DNA of 64,000 nt from Blastococcus sp. LR1 (GTDB lineage Bacteria > Actinomycetota > Actinomycetes > Mycobacteriales > Geodermatophilaceae). Positions 43,997 to 52,172 of the stretch are shown piece by piece. The stretch lies in assembly GCF_020166105.1 (NCBI RefSeq), contig NZ_JAIUJY010000006.1:248001-312000 (forward strand), given 5' to 3'. Within the stretch, counting starts at the first letter, position 1, and each line of letters opens with the position of its first letter. The notes under the pieces were generated by a model that saw nothing but the letters and a program-made list of their open reading frames with translations, made no database searches and had not been told where the DNA came from. Made by a program: the position numbers and the translations under genes.

Positions 43997-44461
43997 GTGA
44001 GCACCCCTGACGCACCGCTGCCCGACGCCTGGTTCACCCGCGACCTCCCGGTGCTGCGGGCCATCGCCCGGCTGGTCGACGGTCCCGAGCACGGTGGCTC
44101 GCCCTATCTGCTCGGCGCGGTGGTGCCCGCCAGCGGCCTGCCCAAGGCCGAGGTGGTCTCGGCGGCGAAGGCGCTGGCGGCCGCGGGCTTCATCGAGCCG
44201 ATCACCAACCACGCCGGCGACATCGTGCGGATCACGGCCATCTCGGCCGAGGCGCGGCGGCTGGCCGGCCTGTGGCCGACGCCGCAGGGGGAGTGGGACC
44301 GGCTGCTGGAGCAGGTGGAGGCCCGGGCGGCGAACGCGCCCATCGACGTCGAGCGGCAGCGGTGGCGCGCTCTGGCCGATGCGGCGGTCGCCGTCGGACC
44401 GGATGCCGGCGCGCTGCTCATGCAGTCGCTCATCGGCGGGTACGTGCCGCGCAGGCGCTGA
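43997..44461 (+). CDS. Hypothetical protein, possibly winged-helix-like
   Basis: 154-residue protein that I cannot assign. The middle part, LPKAEVVSAAKALAAAGFIE followed by PITNHAGDIVRITAISAEAR, looks like a winged helix-turn-helix with a beta wing, but no family match is claimed. The C-terminal part is helical (RLLEQVEARAANAP). GTG at 43997 is 6 bases after GACACT (43985-43990). An in-frame ATG at 43979 is an alternative but would precede that transcription start. It is followed by a tandem repeat and a strong terminator. Confidence 0.65.
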   Translation: MSTPDAPLPDAWFTRDLPVLRAIARLVDGPEHGGSPYLLGAVVPASGLPKAEVVSAAKALAAAGFIEPITNHAGDIVRITAISAEARRLAGLWPTPQGEWDRLLEQVEARAANAPIDVERQRWRALADAAVAVGPDAGALLMQSLIGGYVPRRR

Positions 44462-44468
44462 GCAGCCG

Positions 44469-44528
44469 CACGAACGACGGCACCACGAACGACGGCACCA
44501 CGAACGACAGCACCACGAACGACAGCGC
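44469..44528 (+). repeat. Four tandem 15-bp repeats
   Basis: Unit CACGAACGACGGCAC, four copies; the last two have A for G, and the fourth ends CGC. It lies 8 bp after a stop codon, overlapping the following terminator. Probably slippage-expanded. Confidence 0.85.
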
Positions 44529-44557
44529 CCCCGCCCGGAGTTCCGGGCGGGGGCGCT
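44524..44557. terminator. Terminator between convergent hypothetical gene and cspA
   Basis: Perfect 15-bp stem AGCGCCCCCGCCCGG / CCGGGCGGGGGCGCT with a 4-base loop agtt. Confidence 0.88.
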
Positions 44558-44589
44558 GCGCTGATCAGACGATCAGACCGATCCGAAGA

Positions 44590-44793
44590 TCAGAGGGGGG
44601 TGACGTTCGCAGCCTGCGGGCCCTTCTGGCCCTGCTCGATGTCGAACGCGATCCGCTGGCCCTCATCGAGCGAGCGGTACCCGCTGGACTGGATGGCCGA
44701 GTAGTGGACGAAGACGTCCGGTCCGCCGCCGTCGGGGGTGGCGAAGCCGAACCCCTTCTCCGCGTTGAACCACTTGACAGTTCCTTCGGGCAT
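44590..44793 (-). CDS. cspA: Cold-shock domain protein
   Basis: Single-domain RNA/DNA chaperone, 67 residues, begins [20 protein letters not shown]1 is KGFGF (13-17) and RNP2 is VFVHY (27-31), then [12 protein letters not shown] at the end. ATG at 44793 has an AGGAG site. A TAGGGT -10 box at 44865-44860 would give a leader of about 60 nt, short compared with E. coli cspA. Confidence 0.96.
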   Translation of the reverse strand: MPEGTVKWFNAEKGFGFATPDGGGPDVFVHYSAIQSSGYRSLDEGQRIAFDIEQGQKGPQAANVTPL

Positions 44794-44859
44794 TGCTCGC
44801 TCCTAGCTGAGGTGGTGCATCGGGGTCCTGCCATAGCGCAGGGCCTTCCCGACGCCACG

Positions 44860-44865
44860 ACCCTA
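44860..44865 (-). promoter_or_regulatory. Likely cspA -10 box
   Basis: TAGGGT on the minus strand, with TTCCCT 16 bp upstream as a weak -35. About 60 bp before the cspA ATG. Confidence 0.4.
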
Positions 44866-44948
44866 GCGAATGTTCACCGGAAGGGAACACGCTGCCGCAG
44901 AACTGTGACCTGCGACTCTTCCGGGCGCGGCGGAACGCGGCTGACCGG

Positions 44949-45353
44949 TCACAGCAGGTGGCCGGGCTCCTCCGGGAAGGAGGGGGCGGTCCGGCGACGA
45001 CGGCTGTACGCGCCGATCGTGTAGGTGCTGCCCGATGACGGCGCCGGCGCGGGGGCCGACGGGAGGGCCAGCGGCTCCGGACGCCAGGAGCGGACGCCGA
45101 TCGGCGCCGCTCGCTCCCACTCGACCGGCTCGTCGCCGGTCAGTCGCGAGGCGACGGACCGGCCCCAGCGCTCAGCGCCCAGCTTGAGCCCGAGCAGTGC
45201 GGCGAGGGCCAGGGAGACGGTGAGGAACGCGTCGGTCACCGCCGTCGCCACGTCCAGGGCGGTGATCCGCGGCCAGCCGACGGTCGCGAGGGAGTGGCCG
45301 ACCATCTCGATGACGACGTAGCAGACGCCGTACACCAGCAGCCAGGCCCTCAC
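44949..45353 (-). CDS. Small membrane protein of unknown function
   Basis: 134-residue protein. Two membrane segments, VRAWLLVYGVCYVVIEMVGH (residues 1-20) and a second around 35-56 (ATAVTDAFLTVSLALAALLG), are followed by a cytosolic tail ending in a basic and Pro-rich stretch. GTG at 45353 has a GGAGGGAAAATC site with good spacing, which decides the start against the longer open frame. The family is not recognised. Confidence 0.7.
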   Translation of the reverse strand: MRAWLLVYGVCYVVIEMVGHSLATVGWPRITALDVATAVTDAFLTVSLALAALLGLKLGAERWGRSVASRLTGDEPVEWERAAPIGVRSWRPEPLALPSAPAPAPSSGSTYTIGAYSRRRRTAPSFPEEPGHLL

Positions 45354-45604
45354 GATTTTCCCTCCGTCGGAACTCCTGACCCTGCATCGGCCCCGGTCGG
45401 GGGGTGCCTGAGGCCTGGAGGGGACGAAGGCAAGCCGCCTCACCCGTGCGGGGGAGGGGCGCCGGCACCGCGCTGCGGGAAGCAGCGACGGTCGGCTGTC
45501 TTGCGGTTTTCCTGCGGTTCTCTCGGCACCACCGTGCGCCTGGGGCCCCACGGTGAGAAAGCCGGACGGATCCGGCACTCAGCACCGAAACCAGGAGAAC
45601 CTCG

Positions 45605-45853
45605 ATGCGCACCGCAGCCGCCCCCTTCGCGCCCCTCCACCTCGCCGCCCAGGACGGGCTCGGCGTGCTCCTGCGGGACATCGACGACCTGCACGACGCC
45701 GACCTGGACCTCATCCTGGCCGACCGTCTCGCGGAGTCGGCGGTCGCGCTGCGGGCGGCCGTCGCGGCCGCGACCCTGGCGATGGAGGTGGCCGGTCCGG
45801 CTGCTCTCGCCGCGCACGCCCTCGGCGCGGGGGCCCACCGGCTCGCCTCCTGA
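45605..45853 (+). CDS. Small Ala/Asp-rich hypothetical protein
   Basis: 82-residue, mostly helical protein: MRTAAAPFAPLHLAAQDGLG, then an acidic stretch VLLRDIDDLHDADLDLILAD and an Ala-rich helix. ATG at 45605 follows AGGAGAACCTCG. No family is recognised. Two terminator-like hairpins begin 13 bp after the stop, which supports a real transcription unit. Confidence 0.55.
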   Translation: MRTAAAPFAPLHLAAQDGLGVLLRDIDDLHDADLDLILADRLAESAVALRAAVAAATLAMEVAGPAALAAHALGAGAHRLAS

Positions 45854-45865
45854 GCGCCGAAACCG

Positions 45866-45917
45866 GGCCTCACCCCAGGGGGTGAGGCCTGTCCCGCAGG
45901 CGAAAACCTGCGGGACA
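45866..45917 (+). terminator. Two adjacent hairpins
   Basis: First: GGCCTCACCCC / GGGGTGAGGCC (45866-45889, loop ag). Second, starting at the next base: TGTCCCGCAGG / CCTGCGGGACA (45890-45917, loop cgaaaa). A back-to-back terminator for the 45605 gene. Confidence 0.8.
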
Positions 45918-45930
45918 CGCCCGCCGATAC
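45903..45930 (+). promoter_or_regulatory. Candidate FliA/WhiG-type promoter for the PilZ gene
   Basis: AAAA (45903-45906), 16 bp, then GCCGATAC (45923-45930), close to the sigma-28 family consensus TAAA-N15-GCCGATAA. It lies 89 bp before the PilZ ATG. The -35 match is partial and overlaps the preceding hairpin loop. Confidence 0.4.
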
Positions 45931-46018
45931 ACAGGGTGGCGGACGGCCTGTCGCTTAACTGTGGCCGACACGGTCACGAGGCCGTCCCGTTCCTTATGTG
46001 TGCAGGTGGAGGATCCCG

Positions 46019-46654
46019 ATGAGCGACACCAACGCTGTCCGGCCGGAGGTGAGCACGTCCGCCGACGTCACCCTGGTGGCCCGCGGCATCACCGTGACGG
46101 CCTCCGTGGAGGTGTCGACGGAGTTCGTCATCTCGGTGCGTCCGCACGGCGAGGGCACCGCCTGGAAGACCTCGGTCAAGCCGGGTGACTCCGTGGAGCT
46201 CTACTGGGTCTCCGGCTACGAGGAGCGCACGCTCCCGGCCAAGATCACCGGGCTCGACGACGAGGGCGAGGACGTCCTCTGGAACCTGACGGCCACCGGT
46301 GCGGCCGAGCGCAGCCAGCGCCGCCGCGCCGTGCGCGCCCGCGCCGAGGTGCCGGTGACCATGCCGTGGACCGACGGCATGCTGTCGGGACTGACGGTCG
46401 ACCTCAGCGAGGCCGGGCTGCGTGCCCTGGTCGACGGGTGGGGGCTGCCGCCGGACAACGGTTCCCGGCTCGACATCAGCGTCGCCCTCAACGAGCGCAC
46501 GGTGCACCTCAGGGGCGAGATCGTCCGGCACACGGTGCAGGGGCCCCGGTGGCTGCTGTCCGTGAAGTTCCTCGACGTCCCCGAGGCCGACGGCGACTCG
46601 CTGCGCCGCCGGGTGTTCCAGGCGCTCCGCGAGGAGCGCGCGGCCGCCGACTGA
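46019..46654 (+). CDS. PilZ domain protein (YcgR-like), cyclic-di-GMP effector
   Basis: 211-residue soluble protein. An N-terminal YcgR-like domain (about 15-95) is followed by a PilZ domain. The PilZ c-di-GMP motifs are present: RxxxR in RRRAVR (102-106) and DLSEAG (128-133). It should couple c-di-GMP to motility, pili or polysaccharide output; the partner is unknown. ATG at 46019 has a GGTGGAGG site. A sigma-28-like promoter upstream would fit a flagellar brake role, but no motility gene is in the window. Confidence 0.88.
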   Translation: MSDTNAVRPEVSTSADVTLVARGITVTASVEVSTEFVISVRPHGEGTAWKTSVKPGDSVELYWVSGYEERTLPAKITGLDDEGEDVLWNLTATGAAERSQRRRAVRARAEVPVTMPWTDGMLSGLTVDLSEAGLRALVDGWGLPPDNGSRLDISVALNERTVHLRGEIVRHTVQGPRWLLSVKFLDVPEADGDSLRRRVFQALREERAAAD

Positions 46655-46663
46655 GTCGCAGGG

Positions 46664-47731
46664 TCAGCCCTCGGCCGCCGCGGACTTCCGCGCGCGGCTG
46701 GGCTGGACCCGCATCGGCTCGCCCGGCATCTTCGGGTAGTCCGGGGGATACGGCAGGTCGCCCATCCCGGCGTCGGCCTCCTGCTTGTCCGCCAGCTCCA
46801 GCAACCCGGTGATGTCGAAGGCGTGCTCGGCGAGCCCGGCGTGCTTGTCACCGACCTCGCGGAACCGCGCCGGCATGGTGCGGACGTCGAAGTCGAACGG
46901 TGAGACGTCGGGGAGCTCGTCCCAGTCCACCGGCGCGGACACCGGGGCGTGCGGCTTGGGGCGGATCGAGTACGCCGACGCGATCGTGCGGTCCCTCGCC
47001 ATCTGGTTGTAGTCGATGAAGATCTTCTCGCCGCGCTCCTCCTTCCACCACGACATCGTCACGCGGTCGGGCAGGCGGCGTTCCAGTTCACGGCCGAAGG
47101 CGATGACCGACCGGCGCACCTCGGTGAAGGTCCAGCGCGGCTGGATCGGCACGTAGATGTGCACGCCGCGCCCACCCGAGGTCTTCGGCCAGCCCTCCAT
47201 GCCGAACTCGTGCAGCAGCTCGCGCACGTGCGGGGCCACCCACACGGCGTCGGAGAAGTCGGTGCCCGGCTGCGGGTCGAGGTCGATGCGGATCTGGTTC
47301 GGCGACTCGACGTCGGCCTTGCCCACCGGCCACGGGTGGAAGGTCAGCGTGCCGAGGTTGGCGCACCACGCCACGACGGCGACCGAGTCGGGGGCGATCT
47401 CGTCGGCGGTGCGGCCGCTGGGAAAGGTGATGTGCGCCGTCGGCACCCACGGCGGAGCGTTCTTGGGCACCCGCTTCTGGTAGAACGCGTCGCCGCTGTT
47501 GTCCATCCGCGTGGAGATCCGGGCGCCGTCGAAGACCCCGCCGGGCCAGCGCTCGAGCGTCGTCGGCCGGTCCTTCAGCGCGAAGAGGATGCCCTCGCCG
47601 ACGGCGATGAAGTACTCGACGACGTCGATCTTCCGGATCCCCAGGTCCCCGAAGTAGGGCTTCTCCGGGTTGGAGACGCGCACCTCGTGCCCGTCGACGT
47701 CGAGGACGACGGCGTCCTTGCTGCTGGCCAT
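46664..47731 (-). CDS. Stand-alone LigD-type DNA polymerase/primase domain protein
   Basis: Archaeo-eukaryotic primase-superfamily polymerase of the non-homologous end-joining LigD-POL family, 355 residues. VRVSNPEKPYFGDLGIRKID opens the fold, RIDLDPQPGTDF gives the catalytic Asp-x-Asp, and GWPKTSGGRGVHIYVPI and DYNQMARDRTIASAYSIRP complete the signature. It lacks the ligase and phosphoesterase domains of full LigD. An ATP-dependent ligase gene lies upstream on the same strand beyond one hydrolase gene. No ku gene is in this window. It probably fills gaps in end joining or repair. Confidence 0.92.
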   Translation of the reverse strand: MASSKDAVVLDVDGHEVRVSNPEKPYFGDLGIRKIDVVEYFIAVGEGILFALKDRPTTLERWPGGVFDGARISTRMDNSGDAFYQKRVPKNAPPWVPTAHITFPSGRTADEIAPDSVAVVAWCANLGTLTFHPWPVGKADVESPNQIRIDLDPQPGTDFSDAVWVAPHVRELLHEFGMEGWPKTSGGRGVHIYVPIQPRWTFTEVRRSVIAFGRELERRLPDRVTMSWWKEERGEKIFIDYNQMARDRTIASAYSIRPKPHAPVSAPVDWDELPDVSPFDFDVRTMPARFREVGDKHAGLAEHAFDITGLLELADKQEADAGMGDLPYPPDYPKMPGEPMRVQPSRARKSAAAEG

Positions 47732-47773
47732 GGCACCCGCTCCGCTCGTCGTTCCGTCATCAGGCCGGGCAGG

Positions 47774-49333
47774 TCAGGCCGGGCAGGTCAGCCCGTCCAG
47801 GGGAGCCACCAGGTCGATCAGGTAGGCGTTCACGGCCGCCGTGACGCAGTCGGTCTTCGGATAGGCCGTGTGGCCCTGACCCTGCCAGGTGAGCAGGACA
47901 CCGCTGGTCAGGTCCTCCGCCATGTCGACGGCGCCGGGCAGCGGGGTGACGGGGTCGCCCTGGTTGCCCACCACGAGGATCGGGGCGCTGCCCTCGGCGT
48001 CCCGGTCCGGGAGGGGCGTGCGGTCGGCGTCCCAGACCGAGCAGGTGAACAGCCCGGCCGCGGAGCCGGCGCCGAAGAGCGGGTACTCCTGGCTCCACTC
48101 GGCGACCAGAGCCCGGATCTCGCTCTCCTCCACCGTCTCGTCGGTGTCGGCGCAGTTGATCGCGAGGTTGGCGTCCAGCAGGTTCGAGTAGGACTTGTCC
48201 TCGAGGCGGCCGGTGAGCTGGTCGGCCAGGGAGAACAGCGCCTTGGCGTCGCCGTCCCGGGCCGCACGCAGGCCCTGGGCCAGCTGCGGCCAGGAGGCGG
48301 TGTCGTACAACGCGGCCTGGACGGCGGTGACGACGACGCCCGGCGTCGCCTGCCGGGTCTCGCCCTCGGCGCTGCTGGGGATCGGGGCGCCCGCGGCCTG
48401 GGCCAGCAGGTCGTCCACGAAGAGGCGGGGGTCGGGGCCCAGGGGGCAGCCGGCGATGAGCGCCTTGCAGTTGTCGGCGAAGGCGTTGAAGCCCCCCTCG
48501 AAGCCTGCGGCGCTCGCCTCGGCGTCGCCGACGAGATCGGTGTCGGGGTCCACCGCGGCGTCGAGCACCATCGCCCGCACCCGGTCGGGGAAGAGCTCGG
48601 CGTAGGTGGAGCCCAGCGTCGTCCCGTAGGAGTAGCCGAGGTAGGTCAGCTGCTCGTCACCGAGGGACTCGCGCAGCTGCTCCATGTCGCGTGCGGTGTC
48701 GACGGTGTTGAAGGTGCCGAGGGCGTCGCCGTACTCCTCGGCGCAGCCCTCGGCCACCTCGCGGGTGAGGGCGAACACGTCGTCGAGCTGCTCGGCGGTG
48801 GTCGGCCGCGGCTCGGCGGCGACCAGCCGGTCCTTGAGCTGGCCGGGGATGCACTCCACCGGCGTCGAGAGCCCCACCCCGCGCGGGTCGAAGCCGACGA
48901 CGTCGAAGCGCCGCAGCACGTCCTCGGGGAGGGTCAGCGCCAGTCCGATCGCCGCGTCGGCGCCGGAGCCCCCGGGACCGCCGGGGTTCACGACCAGCGA
49001 GCCGATCCGCTCGGTCTGCCCGGCGGGCTTGGCGCGGACGAGGAACAGCGGCAGCGTCGCGCCGCTCGGCTCGTCGTAGCTGATCGGCACCTCGGTGCGA
49101 CCGCACTCGAAGAAGATGTCCCGCTCGCTGCCCTGCTGGCCCTCGATCAACGGCTGGATCTGGGCGTCGCAGTCGCTCCACTCGATCGGCTGCGGCTCGG
49201 CCTCCGTGGGCGTGGCACTGGCGGCCGCGGGGTCGGGGGAGCTGTCGCCGAAGGAGGTGCACCCGGCCAGTGCCAGCGGGAGGGCCAGCAGCAGGCTGGA
49301 CGCGACGGCCGGGAGGCCACGGTGCAGACGCAT
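47774..49333 (-). CDS. Secreted alpha/beta-hydrolase lipoprotein (TAP-like peptidase family)
   Basis: 519-residue exported serine hydrolase of the Streptomyces tripeptidyl aminopeptidase (SCO7095/CaeA) type. The lipobox is LAGC (signal residues 1-24). The oxyanion region is VVNPGGPGGSGAD, the nucleophile elbow is GYSYGTTLGS, and the C-terminal TAP-like part has Asp in GNQGDPVTPLPGA and His in GQGHTAYPKT. ATG at 49333 starts the signal peptide. The gene ends in a 14-bp tandem duplication (TGACCTGCCCGGCC) that repeats the stop region. It lies between the two end-joining genes with no obvious functional tie. Confidence 0.92.
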   Translation of the reverse strand: MRLHRGLPAVASSLLLALPLALAGCTSFGDSSPDPAAASATPTEAEPQPIEWSDCDAQIQPLIEGQQGSERDIFFECGRTEVPISYDEPSGATLPLFLVRAKPAGQTERIGSLVVNPGGPGGSGADAAIGLALTLPEDVLRRFDVVGFDPRGVGLSTPVECIPGQLKDRLVAAEPRPTTAEQLDDVFALTREVAEGCAEEYGDALGTFNTVDTARDMEQLRESLGDEQLTYLGYSYGTTLGSTYAELFPDRVRAMVLDAAVDPDTDLVGDAEASAAGFEGGFNAFADNCKALIAGCPLGPDPRLFVDDLLAQAAGAPIPSSAEGETRQATPGVVVTAVQAALYDTASWPQLAQGLRAARDGDAKALFSLADQLTGRLEDKSYSNLLDANLAINCADTDETVEESEIRALVAEWSQEYPLFGAGSAAGLFTCSVWDADRTPLPDRDAEGSAPILVVGNQGDPVTPLPGAVDMAEDLTSGVLLTWQGQGHTAYPKTDCVTAAVNAYLIDLVAPLDGLTCPA

Positions 49334-49417
49334 GATCACGAGACTAGGAGGCTCGCGGTCCCCGTGCAGGCGCTCGCTCCCGATCGAGCGACCTGACGGT
49401 GCCGCCATCGCGCGCTG

Positions 49418-50485
49418 TCACCCCTCGAGCACCTCGGCCAGGTCGTAGCGAACCGGCACGTCGAGCTGGTCGTACGTGCAGCTGAGCGGGTCCCGGTCGG
49501 GGCGCCAGCGGAGGAACTGACCGGTGTGACGAAGTCGTCGCCCCTCGAGCTGGTCGTACTTGATCTCGACCACCAGTTCCGGGCGCAGCGGCACCCAGGA
49601 GAGGTCCTTCTTCGCGTTCCACCGGCTGACCGCCCCCGGCATGCGGTTCTCCCCGTTCTCCTGGACCTGGGCGTTGGCCCAGTCCTGCCACGGGTGCCCG
49701 TCGAGCGCCTCGGCGCGGTAGGGCGCCAGCTCCTCGACCAGCTCCGCTCGGCGCTTCATCGGAAAGGAGGCGGCGACGCCGATGTGCTGGAGGACGCCGT
49801 CGTCGTACAGGCCCAGCAGAAGGGAGCCGACGATCGGCCCGCTCTTGTGCCAGCGGAACCCGGCGACCACGCAGTCGGCGGTGCGCACGTGCTTCACCTT
49901 GGTCATCAGCCGCTGGTCGGGGCCGTAGGGAAGGTCGGCGGCCTTGGCGACGACGCCGTCCAGGCCGGCGCCCTCGAACGTCTCGAACCAGCGCTCCGCC
50001 GTCGCGGGGTCCCGCGTCGCCCCGGTCAGGTAGAGGGGGGCGTGCACCCCTGCCAGCGCCGTCTCCAGCCGGCTGCGCCGCTCGGAGAACGGCGCCTCCA
50101 GCAGCGACTCGTCGCCGAGGGCCAGCAGGTCGAAGGCGACGAAGGAGGCCGGCGTCTGCTCGGCGAGCAGGTTGATCCGGGACTCGGCGGGATGGATGCG
50201 CTGGAGCAGCGCCTCGAAGTGCAGCCGGTCCCCGCGCGGCACGATGATCTCGCCGTCGACGACGCAGCGCTCGGGCAGCTGCTCCTTGACCGCCGCGACC
50301 ACCTCGGGGAAGTAGCGGGTCAGCGGGCGCTCGTTGCGGCTGCCCAGCTCCACCTCGTCGCCGTCGCGGAAGACGATGCAGCGGAAGCCGTCCCACTTGG
50401 GCTCGTACAGGAAGTCGCCGACGGGCACCTTCGTCGCGGCCTTGGCCAGCATCGGCTTCACCGGCGGCTGCACGGGGAGATCCAT
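49418..50485 (-). CDS. ATP-dependent DNA ligase (LigC-type)
   Basis: 355-residue ligase. It has the nucleotidyltransferase motif I with AMP-accepting Lys30 (EPKWDGFRC) and motif III/IIIa in VVDGEIIVPR and FVAFDLLAL. Motif IV is GVVAKAADLPY, motif V is VKHVRTADCVV, and a C-terminal OB fold follows. There are no added polymerase or nuclease domains. Mycobacterial LigC forms a back-up base-excision/end-joining route with PolD-type polymerases, which fits the LigD-POL gene two genes downstream. Confidence 0.93.
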   Translation of the reverse strand: MDLPVQPPVKPMLAKAATKVPVGDFLYEPKWDGFRCIVFRDGDEVELGSRNERPLTRYFPEVVAAVKEQLPERCVVDGEIIVPRGDRLHFEALLQRIHPAESRINLLAEQTPASFVAFDLLALGDESLLEAPFSERRSRLETALAGVHAPLYLTGATRDPATAERWFETFEGAGLDGVVAKAADLPYGPDQRLMTKVKHVRTADCVVAGFRWHKSGPIVGSLLLGLYDDGVLQHIGVAASFPMKRRAELVEELAPYRAEALDGHPWQDWANAQVQENGENRMPGAVSRWNAKKDLSWVPLRPELVVEIKYDQLEGRRLRHTGQFLRWRPDRDPLSCTYDQLDVPVRYDLAEVLEG

Positions 50486-50784
50486 GCCGGTCAGTGAAGC
50501 AGTCGGGGGTGACGCCGACCGACCCGGCGGCCCTCGGATCAGCCCTCCTCGACGCCGGTCCAGGGCGGAAGGACCCGCGTCACCGCGTCGGGGGACGGGA
50601 CCTACGGCCGCGACTCCTTCGATCCGCGGGGCTAGTCGACGCCGACCCCCTCCTCCCGGACCCCTCCGTCGCCCACCACGACGGACTCGTGGGCCCCGCC
50701 GGTGGCGATCGCGGTGACGACCTCGGTGAGCTGGTCCAGCTGGCAGAGGGAGCGTGCGCGCGGGCCGCGTGCGAGGGTGCGGGC
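50486..50784. other. Divergent intergenic region, no gene seen
   Basis: 299 bp between the ligase and the 50785 gene. Around 50572 there is AAGGACCC reminiscent of the dispersed repeat start, but the loop and second stem are absent. A GAGGGT box at 50773-50778 lies 6 bp before the next start. Confidence 0.5.
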
Positions 50785-51420
50785 ATGGCGACGATCCACC
50801 GGACGACGATGGCCCCGGGCAAGCTCGAGCTGCTGACCGAGTGGCTGCCCGGTCGGCCCTGGTACCGGGGCGCCGGTCGCCCGGAGCTCGGCCGGGCCGG
50901 GGGGTTCCGCCTCGACGACCCCGCAGGTGAGGTGGGGCTGGAGTTCATGGTCGTCTCCGACATCGACGGCACGACGTACTTCGTGCCGGTGACCTACCGG
51001 GGTGCCGAGCTGCCCGGTGCGGAGCCGGGGCTGATCGGCACCTCCGAGCACGGCGTCCTCGGCACCCGCTGGATCTACGACGCGGCGCACGACCCGGTGG
51101 CGGTCGCCCAGCTGCTGGCCTTCCTGGCCGGCGACGTCGAGGCACAGCACCAGAGCGAGAGCGACACGCTCGACCCCTCCGTCGGCCGCCGCTGGGGCCT
51201 CGACGCCGTGGCCGGCGCGACGGTCCTGCGGGTCACCGACGACGAGGCCGAGCGCACCGTCGTGAGCCTCGCCGTCGACGGCGGGCGCGAGCTCTCGCTC
51301 GACGTCGTCCGCGTCCTGCAGCCGGCCAACGACGAGCAGCCGGGCGTGGGATCGGTGACGGCGCAGTGGACCGGAGCGGACGGCGCCCCGATCCGCGGAA
51401 CGGTGGTCGTCGTTCGCTGA
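50785..51420 (+). CDS. Maltokinase N-terminal cap-like (CG0192-type) protein
   Basis: 211-residue protein. The first 110 residues resemble the N-terminal cap of actinobacterial maltokinases: MATIHRTTMAPGKLELLTEW, then EVGLEFMVVSDIDGTTYFVP and GLIGTSEHGVLGTRWIYD. The kinase domain itself is missing, so it is not a maltokinase. Databases often label such proteins 1,4-alpha-glucan branching protein without support. ATG at 50785 is 6 bases after GAGGGT. Its place beside trehalose and glycogen genes suggests alpha-glucan metabolism, which is inference. Confidence 0.75.
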   Translation: MATIHRTTMAPGKLELLTEWLPGRPWYRGAGRPELGRAGGFRLDDPAGEVGLEFMVVSDIDGTTYFVPVTYRGAELPGAEPGLIGTSEHGVLGTRWIYDAAHDPVAVAQLLAFLAGDVEAQHQSESDTLDPSVGRRWGLDAVAGATVLRVTDDEAERTVVSLAVDGGRELSLDVVRVLQPANDEQPGVGSVTAQWTGADGAPIRGTVVVVR

Positions 51421-51430
51421 ACCCGTCGGC

Positions 51431-52171
51431 CTACGGGAGGTTCGAGCCGCCCACCGTGTAGCGGGTGAAGAGCATCCCGTCCTCCTCCAGCACCTGACGG
51501 AGGCAGAGGCGCACGGGCCCGGCCAGCGCCCCGTCGAGCAGCCGGGTCTCACCGCCGATCAGGGTGGGGGAGAGCGAGAGGTCGAGCTCGTCGACGGCCC
51601 CGGCGGTCAGGGCCGTGCGCAGCAGCTGCGGGCCGCCCTCGCTGGTCACCTGCTCGAGCCCGCGGTCGGCGAGGGCGTCGAGGGCCGCCGGCAGGTCGAC
51701 GTCGTCGTCGCCGCAGACGAGCACGTCGACTCCGGCGGCGGTCAGCGCCGCGCGACGGTCCGGATCGGAGGCCCCGCAGGTGACCAGGATCGTGGGGGAG
51801 ACGGCGTCGGCGACCAGGGCGCCCGCCGGGTCGAGCGATGCCCGCCGGGACACGACGGCGACCGGCATCGAGGGCGTGCGGCCCAGCGACTCCCGGAGCC
51901 GGCCGACCGCGGAGCCGGGCAGCACCGGGTGGTACCCCTCGGCGGCGGCGGTGCCGTGCCCGACGAGCACGACGTCGGCCAGCGCCCGCAGCGTCCGGAA
52001 CACCCGCCGGTCGCCCGGGGAGCCCAGACCCTCGCTCACCCCGTCGACGGTGATGGCGCCGTCGTGCGAGGCGATGAAGTCCATCCGCAGCCAGCGGCCG
52101 GGCGGGCAGCGGTAGGCCGCGACGAGGGCGTCGTCGTCGAGCTCGGCCGGGTCCGGGAAGAGCCGGCGCAC
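51431..52171 (-). CDS. RibD C-terminal-like pyrimidine reductase family protein
   Basis: 246-residue NADPH-dependent reductase-like protein of the RibD_C/dihydrofolate reductase fold. WLRMDFIASHDGAITVDGVS is the family start of the nucleotide site. ADVVLVGHGTAAAEGYHPVL and the C-terminal TSEGGPQLLRTALTAGAVDELDLSLSP follow. A role in riboflavin synthesis is uncertain because actinobacteria have several paralogues and there are no other rib genes here. The GTG at 52171 lies 1 bp beyond the treZ stop, so it is probably expressed with treZ. Confidence 0.85.
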   Translation of the reverse strand: MRRLFPDPAELDDDALVAAYRCPPGRWLRMDFIASHDGAITVDGVSEGLGSPGDRRVFRTLRALADVVLVGHGTAAAEGYHPVLPGSAVGRLRESLGRTPSMPVAVVSRRASLDPAGALVADAVSPTILVTCGASDPDRRAALTAAGVDVLVCGDDDVDLPAALDALADRGLEQVTSEGGPQLLRTALTAGAVDELDLSLSPTLIGGETRLLDGALAGPVRLCLRQVLEEDGMLFTRYTVGGSNLP

Positions 52172-52172
52172 G

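Noticed and set aside
46664..50485. A defence island around the polymerase-ligase pair
   Set aside because: The genes are ordinary repair and secreted-enzyme families with no nuclease, sensor or toxin partner beside them.
50565..50620. Eighth copy of the dispersed hairpin repeat
   Set aside because: Only the AAGGACC start resembles the family; the conserved loop and paired arms are missing.
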